Source: an uncultured Alphaproteobacteria bacterium (GTDB lineage Bacteria > Pseudomonadota > Alphaproteobacteria > Rs-D84). From it: a stretch of 22,837 nucleotides of DNA. The notes below the pieces were generated by a model that was given only the letters and a program-made list of their open reading frames with translations, searched no databases and had not been told where the DNA came from. Positions 1 to 8,271 of the stretch are shown here, piece by piece. The translations under genes and the position numbers were made by a program. The stretch covers positions 1-22,837 of the forward strand of contig CAKQGH010000013.1 of the NCBI GenBank assembly GCA_934232895.1. The letters run 5' to 3'. Every line of letters begins with the position of its first letter. Positions within the stretch are counted from its first letter, which is position 1.

Positions 1-13
1 ATCATAAAGTATC

Positions 14-42
14 TTGACCGCAAGGTGCAAAATTGCTATAAA
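14..42 (+). promoter_or_regulatory. Sigma70-type promoter of secA
   Basis: A -35 box TTGACC (14-19) and a -10 box TATAAA (37-42) are separated by 17 bp. Transcription would start near 49-50, giving a leader of about 20 nt that carries an AAGGAAAAG ribosome binding site just before the secA ATG at 69. Assigned by eye from consensus match; not experimentally supported. Confidence 0.6.
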
Positions 43-68
43 TCTGGGGAAAAAGACAAGGAAAAGTT

Positions 69-2684
69 ATGTTAAAGAATATTATTACAAAAGTTCTGGG
101 ATCGGCGAATGACCGGTTGGTAAAATCTTATGATAAAACGGTATCCCTGATAAACGATTTGGAGCCCAAATACCATGCAATGACCGATGACCAATTGCGT
201 GAACAAACACAAAATCTGCGTGCGCGGTTGCAGGCCGGTGAAAAAGAAAAAAACATTTTGCCCGATGCGTTTGCCCTGGTGCGCGAGGCATCTGTTCGTA
301 CGATTGGATTGCGCCATTTTAATGTTCAAATGATTGGTGGTATGGTGTTGACCGGCGGTCAAATTGCCGAAATGAAAACCGGTGAAGGTAAAACGCTGGT
401 TGCGACATTGGCGTTGTTTTTGAAGGCTTTACATGGCCGCGGCGCACACCTGATTACAGTGAACGATTATTTGGCATCGCGTGACGCCGCCTGGATGGGC
501 CAAGTTTATCGTTTCTTGGGTCTGACCATCGGCACAATTCAGCACGATATGACCGATGACGAACGTCGCGCGGCATACGCGTGTGATATTACATACGTGA
601 CCAATTCCGAACTGGGGTTTGACTATCTGCGCGATAATATGAAATTTTCCAAGGCTCAACAGGTTTTGCGCCCATTGTATTTCGCCATTGTTGACGAGGT
701 TGACAGCATTTTAATTGACGAGGCCCGTACCCCGCTGATTATTTCGGGCCCGGCCGAAGACACCAGTGAACTGTACGCCCAAGTTGATGCGGTGGTTGCA
801 CAATTGGCGCCAACCGATTATAAAAAGGATGAAAAAGACCGTCATGTCACATTGACCGAAACCGGGGTTGATACCATTACGCGGTTGTTAAAAGATGCCG
901 GTTTATTGGTGGGTGACAATTTGTATGCGTCTGAAAATGCGGCGTTGGTTATGCATATTCAGCAATCGTTGTTGGCGCATCATCTGTACCAGAAAAATGT
1001 GAACTATGTTGTGCGCGATGGTGAAATTCTGATTGTCGATGAATTTACCGGACGTGTTATGACCGGTCGCCGTTTTGGCAAGGGCCTGCACCAGGCGATA
1101 GAGGCCAAAGAGCATGTCAAGGTTCAACCAGAAAACCAAACCGTATCCAGCATTTCATACCAGAATTTATTCCGTTTGTATGACACATTGTCTGGTATGA
1201 CAGGTACCGCCATGACCGAGGCCGCCGAGTTTGAAGAAATCTATAAACTGCGTGTGGTGTCAATTCCGACTAATCGTCCGGTGGCGCGTGTTGACCACCA
1301 CGACGAAATATATCGCAACAAGGAAGAAAAATACGACGCGATTATTAAACAAATCCAGGAATGCATGGACAGAAAGCAACCTGTTTTGGTTGGTACCGTA
1401 TCGATTGAAAAATCCGAAGAATTGGCGGCAATTGTGCGTAAAAAGTTGCATATCAATCCGGCGGTCCTGAATGCAAAGCACCACGAGTCCGAGGCTAAAA
1501 TTGTATCCCAGGCGGGCGCGCCGGGTGCGGTCACCATTGCAACAAATATGGCTGGGCGTGGGACCGATATTAAATTGGGTGGTAATGCCGAAGATTTGAT
1601 TGCCGAACTGGATGCGGACGCCCCAGATTACGAAGATAAAAAGAAAGAAATATACGACCGCATTGAACAAAACAAAAAGATTGTTTTGGACGCGGGTGGT
1701 TTGTATGTAATCGGCACTGAACGCCATGAATCCCGCCGTATTGATAATCAGTTGCGTGGGCGCAGCGGCCGCCAGGGCGACCCGGGTGATTCAAAATTCT
1801 TTTTGGCATTGGACGACGATTTAATGCGCATATTTGGTGCGGCGCGTTTGAATGGTATGTTGACCACTTTGGGTTTGAAACCGGGCGAGGCCATTACCCA
1901 CCCATGGATAACCAAGGCGCTGGAAAAGGCCCAGAAACGTGTCGAGGCCCGCTATTTCGAAGCGCGTAAAGAATTGTTGAAATATGACAATGTTATGAAT
2001 GAACAACGCGGTGTTGTATATAAACAGCGCGACGATTTGATGACCAGTGAAGATTTGGCACCACTGGCACGCGAAATGATTGGCGATGTGGTGGAAATTA
2101 TTTGCGAAAATAATATTCCAGAAAAATCGCACCCAATGGATTGGAATACTAATGGTATTCATGATGCCATGGTCCGTGTATTCGCATTGGATATTACCGA
2201 CATTGAAAAATGGAAAACAGACGAAGAAATTACCGAACGCAAAGCGTACGAGATTTTGCAAAATCTGGCCATGCGTCGTTATGCACAACAGACCGAAAAA
2301 TACGGTCCGGAAATGATGCAAATGGCGTCGCGTCAAATGATGCTGGGGGCGCTGGATGCGGTTTGGAAACGTCACCTGCAACAGATGGATTATTTGCAAA
2401 CGGCAATCGGCCTGCGCGGATATGCCCAGAAAAATCCGTTGTACGAATATAAACGCGAGGCATTGGAATTGTTCAAGAACACCATCAACAATTTCAAAAT
2501 TATGTCTGTGTCGTACATTTCACGCATGGAATTGACACGCGCAGATGTCGATGCCACCGAACAGCAACGCGCGCAACACGATGCGGCACTGAACCAGGCA
2601 TCGGGAATGGAGGCGCGTCGTAATGCACCCTGCCCGTGTGGTTCGGGATTAAAATATAAACATTGCTGTGGAAAACTGCATTAA
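69..2684 (+). CDS. secA: Protein translocase subunit SecA
   Basis: SecA is the ATPase motor that pushes unfolded preproteins through the SecYEG channel in the inner membrane. The 871-aa product has the full family architecture: Walker A MKTGEGKT (residues 102-109), the DEVD Walker B box (209-212) followed by the ILIDEARTPLI stretch, the second nucleotide-binding fold with GRGTDIKLGG and the arginine-finger region around GRSGRQGDPG, and a C-terminal SEC-C zinc motif with Cys855, Cys857, Cys866 and Cys867. The length is close to that of E. coli SecA (901 aa). The ATG at 69 follows an AAGGAAAAG ribosome binding site and gives the usual N-terminus. The gene has its own promoter and a hairpin terminator, so it is probably monocistronic. 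It provides the export route needed by the signal-peptide proteins encoded downstream in this window. Confidence 0.98.
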   Translation: MLKNIITKVLGSANDRLVKSYDKTVSLINDLEPKYHAMTDDQLREQTQNLRARLQAGEKEKNILPDAFALVREASVRTIGLRHFNVQMIGGMVLTGGQIAEMKTGEGKTLVATLALFLKALHGRGAHLITVNDYLASRDAAWMGQVYRFLGLTIGTIQHDMTDDERRAAYACDITYVTNSELGFDYLRDNMKFSKAQQVLRPLYFAIVDEVDSILIDEARTPLIISGPAEDTSELYAQVDAVVAQLAPTDYKKDEKDRHVTLTETGVDTITRLLKDAGLLVGDNLYASENAALVMHIQQSLLAHHLYQKNVNYVVRDGEILIVDEFTGRVMTGRRFGKGLHQAIEAKEHVKVQPENQTVSSISYQNLFRLYDTLSGMTGTAMTEAAEFEEIYKLRVVSIPTNRPVARVDHHDEIYRNKEEKYDAIIKQIQECMDRKQPVLVGTVSIEKSEELAAIVRKKLHINPAVLNAKHHESEAKIVSQAGAPGAVTIATNMAGRGTDIKLGGNAEDLIAELDADAPDYEDKKKEIYDRIEQNKKIVLDAGGLYVIGTERHESRRIDNQLRGRSGRQGDPGDSKFFLALDDDLMRIFGAARLNGMLTTLGLKPGEAITHPWITKALEKAQKRVEARYFEARKELLKYDNVMNEQRGVVYKQRDDLMTSEDLAPLAREMIGDVVEIICENNIPEKSHPMDWNTNGIHDAMVRVFALDITDIEKWKTDEEITERKAYEILQNLAMRRYAQQTEKYGPEMMQMASRQMMLGALDAVWKRHLQQMDYLQTAIGLRGYAQKNPLYEYKREALELFKNTINNFKIMSVSYISRMELTRADVDATEQQRAQHDAALNQASGMEARRNAPCPCGSGLKYKHCCGKLH

Positions 2685-2685
2685 A

Positions 2686-2711
2686 AAGAACGCCCCAAAC
2701 GGGGCGTTTTT
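2686..2711 (+). terminator. Intrinsic terminator of secA
   Basis: A stem AACGCCCC (2689-2696) / GGGGCGTT (2701-2708) with a 4-nt loop is followed by a T run, starting 5 bp after the secA stop codon. An A-rich stretch precedes it, but the main terminator direction is plus. Confidence 0.88.
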
Positions 2712-2750
2712 CGTGTCAACAGAAAAATCTGCATTTTGTTAAATATCTGG

Positions 2751-2780
2751 TTGCGATCGGGTGGCAAAATTTGCTATTGT
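2751..2780 (+). promoter_or_regulatory. Promoter of dnaE-rsmH, apparently leaderless
   Basis: TTGCGA (2751-2756) and TATTGT (2775-2780) are 18 bp apart. Only six bases separate the -10 box from the dnaE ATG at 2787, so the expected transcription start coincides with the start codon. There is no Shine-Dalgarno sequence in the GGCGGC that precedes the ATG. Confidence 0.55.
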
Positions 2781-2786
2781 GGCGGC

Positions 2787-5700
2787 ATGGAAAATCAATT
2801 CGTTCATCTTCGTACACATACGCGTCTGTCCATGGGAATCGGCACAATCCAGGTCAAAGAATTGCCCAAATTGTGCGCGGCCGCCGGAATGTCTGCGTGT
2901 GCGTTGACGGACACGAATTTGATGTCTGGTTGTGCCGAGTTTTCTGATGTTATGCCATCGAAAAAATTACAGCCAATAATCGGTGTTGAAATATCGTTAA
3001 ATCACCACAATGCCGATCCAAAAATACTGCGTGCGGCATCGTTATCGAAAATTGAATTATTGGCACAAAATCATACTGGGTATTTGAACCTGTGTGAACT
3101 CAGCCGCATTATGTACATGCGCACGGAAAATCATCATTTGGGGCCGTATATCACATTTGATGAATTGGCATCACATGCAACGGGGATTATCTGTCTGTCG
3201 GGCGCGCATACCGGGCCAATTGGTATGGCATTATTAAATGCCCAGGATTCCCAGGCGCGTATGTATGCCGAACAATTCATCTCTATCTTTGGCGACCGAT
3301 TCTATATGGAAATTCAACGTCACGGATTGGCGGATGAAATTAAAACAGAGCCTGGATTTTTGAAACTGGCGCGTGAATTAAACATTCCAATTGTTGCAAC
3401 CAACGATGTTATGTTTGCATCCCCGTCGGATTACGAGGCCGAAGATGCCCTGTCCTGTGTTCTGGGTCAGACCAAGGTTATTGATCCCGATCGCCCACGC
3501 AAATCGTCCGAGCAATATTTCAAATCGCCCGAAGAAATGTTGGAATTGTTTTCTGATTTGCCCGAGGCATACGAAAACACCGTCGAAATTGCGCGTCGTT
3601 GCGGATTTATGGTGAATGTGCATGAAAAGCCATTGTTGCCCCGGTTCGGTGACGATTTGGAAAACGAATGTCAAATGTTGCGCGACCATACTATGTCGGG
3701 GCTGGCCGCGCGTATGCAAGAGCAAGGTATTACCGATACCCAACCATATTTTGACCAGGCCGAATTTGAATTGGGCGTTATTATAAATATGGGATTCCCG
3801 GGATATTTCCTGATTGTTGCGGACTATATTGATTGGTGCCGAAAAAACGATGTTTTGACTGGTCCCGGTCGTGGTTCGGGCGCGGGGTCCATTGTGGCGT
3901 GGGCATTGGGTATTACACATGTAAACCCGTTAAAGTACGGGTTGCTGTTTGAACGTTTCTTGAACCCGGATCGTATTTCTATGCCCGATTTCGATGTTGA
4001 TTTTGAACCGACTGGGATTGAACGCGTGTTGGCGTATATTTGCGACAAATATGGTCACGATTCTGTGTGCCGCATTATTACATTTGGCAGTCTGCAAGCC
4101 CGCGGGGCAATTCGCGATATTGGACGTGTGTATGGTATGCCCTATTCCAAATCGGACCGGTTATCAAAACTGATTCCCCAGGACGCAAAAACATTGCGTG
4201 ATGCCGTTGGTGCGTCGCCCGAAATTCAACATATATTGGACACGGACGAGGATATGAACAAGGTCGTATCCATTGCCGAGGAATTAGAGGGCTCTATCCG
4301 CAACCTGGGCCAGCATGCATGTGGCGTTGTTATCGGTGACCGCCCCACAACCAAGATTGCACCGGTTTACCGTGACCCGGCCAACCCGTTGCCATCGTGC
4401 CAATTCGATGGACACTATTTGGAATCGGCGGGTTTGATTAAATTTGACTTTTTGGGGTTGGAAACATTGGTTGTGTTGAAGTACGCGGTGCGTTTGATTC
4501 AGCAAACCCGCGGCATCAACATAGATTTGGATAAAATCCCGGTTGATGATGCAAAGACAATGGATTTATGGCAACGCGGCTTGACCGAAGGCATATTCCA
4601 GTTCGATGCCCCGTTTGTACAGCAAACATTACGCAAAATGCGCCCAACCAGTTTCTTGGAAATTTCGGCGTTGAATGCGCTGAACCGCCCAGGGCCAATT
4701 GCGTTTATTCCACAATTTATTGCCCGTATGCATGGCGAGGAAACAATTGAATATGTTCACCCCAAGGCCGAGCCGATATTAAAGGAAACATACGGCATTA
4801 TCGTGTACCAGGAACAGGTGATGATGCTGACGCGCGCGTTGGCCGGGTTTACCCGCGGTCAATCGGACACCGTGCGTAAGGCTATGGGTAAAAAGAAACT
4901 GGAATTGTTGGCGCAATTAGAAATTCAATTCTTGGATGGGTGCGAGAAAGAAAACACCCTGAATCGCGAACAGGCCAAAGACCTGTGGGAAAAATTCAAA
5001 GAATTTGCGAAATACGCATTTAACAAATCGCACGCGATTGCATATTCCATCGTTGCAAACCAATGCGCATATTTGAAGGCGAATTTCACACCGGAATTTT
5101 TGGCCGCATCTATGTCCAGCAACCTGAACGACACCGACCAATTGGCGCTGTTCGTTGACGATGCCAAGGCTAATTTTAACATTACAATCGTGCCGCCAGA
5201 CATCAACACCAGTGAATCTTTGTTCACGGTGCGCGATGGAAAAATTATATATGCCCTGGCCGCGATAAAGGGCGTTGGCACGGCGGCAACTGATGCGATT
5301 GTGGCGGAACGCAACGCGCGCGGCAAATTCAAAAACTTGACTGATTTTGCAAAACGATGCGCACCGATTATGAACAAACGAATACTCGAGGCATTCGCCC
5401 GTGTTGGGGTTTTGGATTCGTTGTGTCCAAATCGTGCGGCGGTGTTTATGAATGCCGATGCAATTTTGTTATATGCATCTAAATCCAAAGACGGTGCGAA
5501 TTCGTTGTCGCTGTTTGCAAATACAATAGAAGATGATGTGGCCGATGATCGGTTGTTGAAAAATCTGCCGCGGACCGCACCCTGGACATTTGGCCAGCGT
5601 TTGGAAAACGAATTGATGGCGTTGGGATTCTATATTTCGGCCCATCCGTTGGACCAATATAAACATTTAATTCAGCGCGCCAAATTGGCGACCAGCGCCA

Positions 5701-6197
5701 CACTGATTGACCTGGGCGACCGCAAACCGGTGCAAATTGCCGCGAATGTAAATTCTTTCTCGCGGCGGCGCACCAAAACCGGCAAAGATATGATTACCAT
5801 CAATGCATCGGACAGTTTCGGTAATATTGACGCGGTGGCGTTTGGGGAATCGGCGGCAATATTTGGCCAAATGCTGGCGGGTGAAAATGTAGTGCTGATT
5901 TCTGGCAAAACATCGGCGCGTGACGACCGTGTGTCCATATTTGTTGATTCAATCACCCCACTGACCCAATGGGTGGCCAAAGTTGCACGCAAATTGACCC
6001 TGGACATATATACCAAAGATGTATTGCCCAGTGTGAAAAAGGCGCTGGGGTCATTGCCGCACGGCGGAACGCGTGTGGTGCTGATTTTACACGGAGCGGA
6101 TAAAACGGCATCTATTGCATTGCCAACCGGGGTCGAATTGGGCGCCACCACGGCCAAGGATTTAATTGCCCTGGGGATAAAGGTAGAAATAGAATGA
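2787..6197 (+). CDS. dnaE: DNA polymerase III subunit alpha
   Basis: This is the replicative polymerase catalytic subunit, 1136 aa (E. coli 1160 aa). The N-terminal PHP domain begins with the typical FVHLRTHT stretch, which fixes the start at the ATG at 2787 rather than an upstream in-frame ATG at 2736. The three catalytic aspartates of the C-family palm are visible: PDFDVDF gives Asp401 and Asp403, and KFDFLGL gives Asp554, the same spacing as E. coli D401/D403/D555. A helix-hairpin-helix region (AAIKGVGTAATDAI, around residue 820-835), a possible clamp-binding SLSLF (around 905-910) and an OB-fold (about 978-1040) follow. The PHP metal-site residues look degenerate, as is common in proteobacterial DnaE. 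The gene overlaps rsmH by 4 bp (ATGA). It has no recognisable ribosome binding site and its -10 box lies six bases before the ATG. Confidence 0.97.
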   Translation: MENQFVHLRTHTRLSMGIGTIQVKELPKLCAAAGMSACALTDTNLMSGCAEFSDVMPSKKLQPIIGVEISLNHHNADPKILRAASLSKIELLAQNHTGYLNLCELSRIMYMRTENHHLGPYITFDELASHATGIICLSGAHTGPIGMALLNAQDSQARMYAEQFISIFGDRFYMEIQRHGLADEIKTEPGFLKLARELNIPIVATNDVMFASPSDYEAEDALSCVLGQTKVIDPDRPRKSSEQYFKSPEEMLELFSDLPEAYENTVEIARRCGFMVNVHEKPLLPRFGDDLENECQMLRDHTMSGLAARMQEQGITDTQPYFDQAEFELGVIINMGFPGYFLIVADYIDWCRKNDVLTGPGRGSGAGSIVAWALGITHVNPLKYGLLFERFLNPDRISMPDFDVDFEPTGIERVLAYICDKYGHDSVCRIITFGSLQARGAIRDIGRVYGMPYSKSDRLSKLIPQDAKTLRDAVGASPEIQHILDTDEDMNKVVSIAEELEGSIRNLGQHACGVVIGDRPTTKIAPVYRDPANPLPSCQFDGHYLESAGLIKFDFLGLETLVVLKYAVRLIQQTRGINIDLDKIPVDDAKTMDLWQRGLTEGIFQFDAPFVQQTLRKMRPTSFLEISALNALNRPGPIAFIPQFIARMHGEETIEYVHPKAEPILKETYGIIVYQEQVMMLTRALAGFTRGQSDTVRKAMGKKKLELLAQLEIQFLDGCEKENTLNREQAKDLWEKFKEFAKYAFNKSHAIAYSIVANQCAYLKANFTPEFLAASMSSNLNDTDQLALFVDDAKANFNITIVPPDINTSESLFTVRDGKIIYALAAIKGVGTAATDAIVAERNARGKFKNLTDFAKRCAPIMNKRILEAFARVGVLDSLCPNRAAVFMNADAILLYASKSKDGANSLSLFANTIEDDVADDRLLKNLPRTAPWTFGQRLENELMALGFYISAHPLDQYKHLIQRAKLATSATLIDLGDRKPVQIAANVNSFSRRRTKTGKDMITINASDSFGNIDAVAFGESAAIFGQMLAGENVVLISGKTSARDDRVSIFVDSITPLTQWVAKVARKLTLDIYTKDVLPSVKKALGSLPHGGTRVVLILHGADKTASIALPTGVELGATTAKDLIALGIKVEIE

Positions 6198-7051
6198 CAA
6201 CCGAAACCAAACATATTCCGGTATTGTTGGGTGCCGTAATGGAAACATTGGACGATATTCGTGGTATGCGCATTATTGATGCAACATTTGGGGCGGGCGG
6301 TTATTCGCGCGCCTTTTTGAACGCGGGTGCAACTGTCACGGCGTTTGATCGCGACCCAAATGTTGTGGCGGACGCAACCGCCATGCACGTCGAATTTGGC
6401 GACCGGTTTACCTTTATTCCACAACCATTTTCCGCAATGGCCGATTTAACCGATACATTTGACGCAATTGTGTTTGATTTGGGAATATCGTCCATGCAGA
6501 TTGATATTGCATCACGCGGTTTTTCATTTCGGGCGGATGCTCCACTGGATATGCGTATGTCGGAAAATGGCAAAAGTGCGGCCGATTTAATTGATGAATT
6601 ATCCGCCACCGATTTGGCGCACATATTACGCGAATATGGTGATGTGACCCGGGCGTCAATTATTGCCAATGCGATTAAACGCGCGGCACCAAAAACAACA
6701 TTTGCATTGCGCGATTTAATCCATAACCCGCGCGATATTGCCCCAGTGTTCCAGGCGCTGCGTATTGCGGTGAACGACGAAATGGGCGAATTGGAACGCG
6801 CGTTGCGGGCGGCGCCTGGGTTGCTGGGGGCGCGCGGCAAATGCGTATGCGTGACGTTTCATTCATTGGAAGACAGGATAGTCAAAAACACATTTCGCGC
6901 GTGGACAACCGCGCCCGGTGACCCGCGTATGCCCACGGTTGCCACGGCCGATTTTGAAATGTTGGCAACCAAAACGCCCGATGTCACTGAATTGGAAAAC
7001 AATCCGCGTGCCCGCAGTGCACATTTGCGTGCGGTCGTAAAATCATGTTGA
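6194..7051 (+). CDS. rsmH: 16S rRNA (cytosine(1402)-N(4))-methyltransferase RsmH
   Basis: RsmH (MraW) uses SAM to methylate N4 of C1402 in the 16S rRNA decoding centre. The 285-aa product begins HIPVLLGAVMETL and carries the SAM-binding DATFGAGGYSRAFL (about 29-42), DRDP, FDLGISSMQID and the C-terminal TFHSLEDRIVK, all typical of the family. It is slightly shorter than the usual 300-315 aa. The start codon overlaps the dnaE stop as ATGA, so translation is probably coupled. In most bacteria rsmH sits in the division and cell wall (dcw) cluster next to mraZ and ftsL; here it is attached to dnaE instead, and neither gene is nearby. Confidence 0.95.
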   Translation: MTTETKHIPVLLGAVMETLDDIRGMRIIDATFGAGGYSRAFLNAGATVTAFDRDPNVVADATAMHVEFGDRFTFIPQPFSAMADLTDTFDAIVFDLGISSMQIDIASRGFSFRADAPLDMRMSENGKSAADLIDELSATDLAHILREYGDVTRASIIANAIKRAAPKTTFALRDLIHNPRDIAPVFQALRIAVNDEMGELERALRAAPGLLGARGKCVCVTFHSLEDRIVKNTFRAWTTAPGDPRMPTVATADFEMLATKTPDVTELENNPRARSAHLRAVVKSC

Positions 7052-7077
7052 CCCGTATATGACATTTTGTGTAAAAT
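7048..7077 (+). promoter_or_regulatory. Promoter of the CPVC-protein operon
   Basis: TTGACC (7048-7053, overlapping the rsmH stop codon) and TAAAAT (7072-7077) are 18 bp apart. The predicted start near 7084 leaves a 16-nt leader that holds an AAGGAAGG ribosome binding site (7085-7092). Confidence 0.6.
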
Positions 7078-7099
7078 CACCAGAAAGGAAGGTTGAATT

Positions 7100-7597
7100 A
7101 TGAAAAAATTACTTGTTTTATTGTCTGCAATATTGCCAGGTACTGCATTGGCAAACCCGGCGTGTCCGGTTTGCACAATTGCAATTGGTGCATCATTGGA
7201 AATCGCGCGTCAGATGGGCGTACCGGACAGTGTGGTTGGCCTGTGGGCGGGCGCGCTGTTGGCTTTATTGGGATATTGGGCGATTAAATTCTGTGATAAT
7301 CGCGGGTGGAATTGGCGCGGGCGTAATCCGATGCTGATAATTTTATCGGTTGCGATGATTGGTTTTATTTATATAGGGCGCGTAAAATATAATCCTCAGG
7401 TGATTTGTGGCACATTTACAATGGACCCGGTGCTGTTCGGCACGATATGTGGCGCGGTACTGTTCATCGTGGTTGAAAAATTATACGATTGGATGAAGGC
7501 TCGCAACGGCGGCCATGCCCATTTCCCATTTGAAAAGGTTGTTTTGCCACTGGTTGCCCTGGGGTTGGCCAGTTGGGCAATGACGGTATGTATGTAA
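7100..7597 (+). CDS. Membrane protein with signal peptide and CPVC motif, function unknown
   Basis: No function is assigned. The 165-aa product starts with a signal peptide whose likely cleavage site is after Ala18 (ALA-NP). The mature N-terminus then immediately shows CPVC (Cys22, Cys25), a thioredoxin-like CXXC. About four membrane segments follow (near 45-64, 78-94, 110-126 and 147-163), with further cysteines at 65, 103, 117 and 164. If the signal peptide is cleaved, the CPVC would face the periplasm, which suggests thiol redox or metal/cofactor binding (inference). From memory the CPVCT-IAIGA pattern resembles uncharacterised membrane proteins seen in Patescibacteria; this was not searched. 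The ribosome binding site AAGGAAGG lies 7 nt before the ATG. The next gene follows after 12 bp and its ribosome binding site overlaps this stop codon, so the two probably act together. Confidence 0.85.
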   Translation: MKKLLVLLSAILPGTALANPACPVCTIAIGASLEIARQMGVPDSVVGLWAGALLALLGYWAIKFCDNRGWNWRGRNPMLIILSVAMIGFIYIGRVKYNPQVICGTFTMDPVLFGTICGAVLFIVVEKLYDWMKARNGGHAHFPFEKVVLPLVALGLASWAMTVCM

Positions 7598-7609
7598 AGG
7601 AGAATAAAT

Positions 7610-8218
7610 ATGAAACGCGACAGCAAAAAAATGACTTTGGACGAAATGGTCCAGAAAGTTGACCAATCGAAAAAGGTAAATCCGTTGGACCTGTCGTCCG
7701 ACCAGGATTTGTCGATTGCACTGATGAATTTAATTTCATTGGAAGAACACTTCTTTTTCAGCGGCGGTAAAACCCACAAGACCGGGTTTTACGATTTAAT
7801 CAACACCGTTCGCGAAATGCGCAAGGAATTAATGCAACGCATTGTCCAGCCTTCGACCGGTGACACGGGCGAAGTATGGTGCATATCAAAACACCTGCTG
7901 GCGGCATCTATGCGTATAATGGAGGTCGGCACCAAGGCATTAGGCGCCGGCAACAAGAAAACCGCATACGAATTATTTGACAAGGCGTACGACCTGTATT
8001 CATTGTTCTGGGGAATCAATATGAATTTGATTGACCTGACCGGTGTGAAACAGGCGGCCCCCGATGTATACGACCACGCAATCAGCGAATGCAAATTGAA
8101 CACAAAATCCGACAAGAAAGACGAAAAAGTCGCATCGGTCGATGTTCGTGAATCTAAATCTACGGTTCGCAAACTGGGCGACTGGGTAAAAAATGCAGTA
8201 AATTGTTGTATCGAATAA
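7610..8218 (+). CDS. Conserved soluble helical protein, function unknown
   Basis: The 202-aa product has no signal peptide or membrane segment and looks largely alpha-helical. Two blocks look conserved: LSIALMNLISLEEHFFFS followed by a helix rich in Arg/Lys/Glu (residues about 34-77), and EVWCISKHLLAASMRIMEVG followed by a helical repeat-like stretch ending YSLFWGIN (about 88-136). The C-terminal 50 residues are charged, probably disordered, and end in a Cys-Cys pair. From memory, similar proteins occur in Patescibacteria and some archaea, without a known role. The AAAGGAG ribosome binding site (7596-7602) overlaps the stop codon of the CPVC gene, which indicates cotranscription and coupled translation. 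A cytoplasmic partner of that membrane protein is a reasonable guess, no more. No terminator hairpin is visible before the next promoter at 8228. Confidence 0.85.
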   Translation: MKRDSKKMTLDEMVQKVDQSKKVNPLDLSSDQDLSIALMNLISLEEHFFFSGGKTHKTGFYDLINTVREMRKELMQRIVQPSTGDTGEVWCISKHLLAASMRIMEVGTKALGAGNKKTAYELFDKAYDLYSLFWGINMNLIDLTGVKQAAPDVYDHAISECKLNTKSDKKDEKVASVDVRESKSTVRKLGDWVKNAVNCCIE

Positions 8219-8227
8219 ATTTCTGTA

Positions 8228-8257
8228 TTGATTCACATTGTCAAAAAATGGTATAAT
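8228..8257 (+). promoter_or_regulatory. Strong promoter of the 838-aa secreted protein gene
   Basis: TTGATT (8228-8233), 18 bp, then a perfect TATAAT (8252-8257) preceded by TGG, an extended -10 element. The start would be near 8264, leaving an 8-nt leader with only a weak AGAGAG before the ATG at 8272. Confidence 0.72.
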
Positions 8258-8271
8258 GCAACAAAAGAGAG

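Noticed and set aside
5672..6424. Minus-strand open frame of 250 codons opposite the end of dnaE and start of rsmH
   Set aside because: It is antisense to two well-conserved genes, spans their junction, and shows no recognisable protein motif. Its openness is a by-product of the codon use of the real genes.
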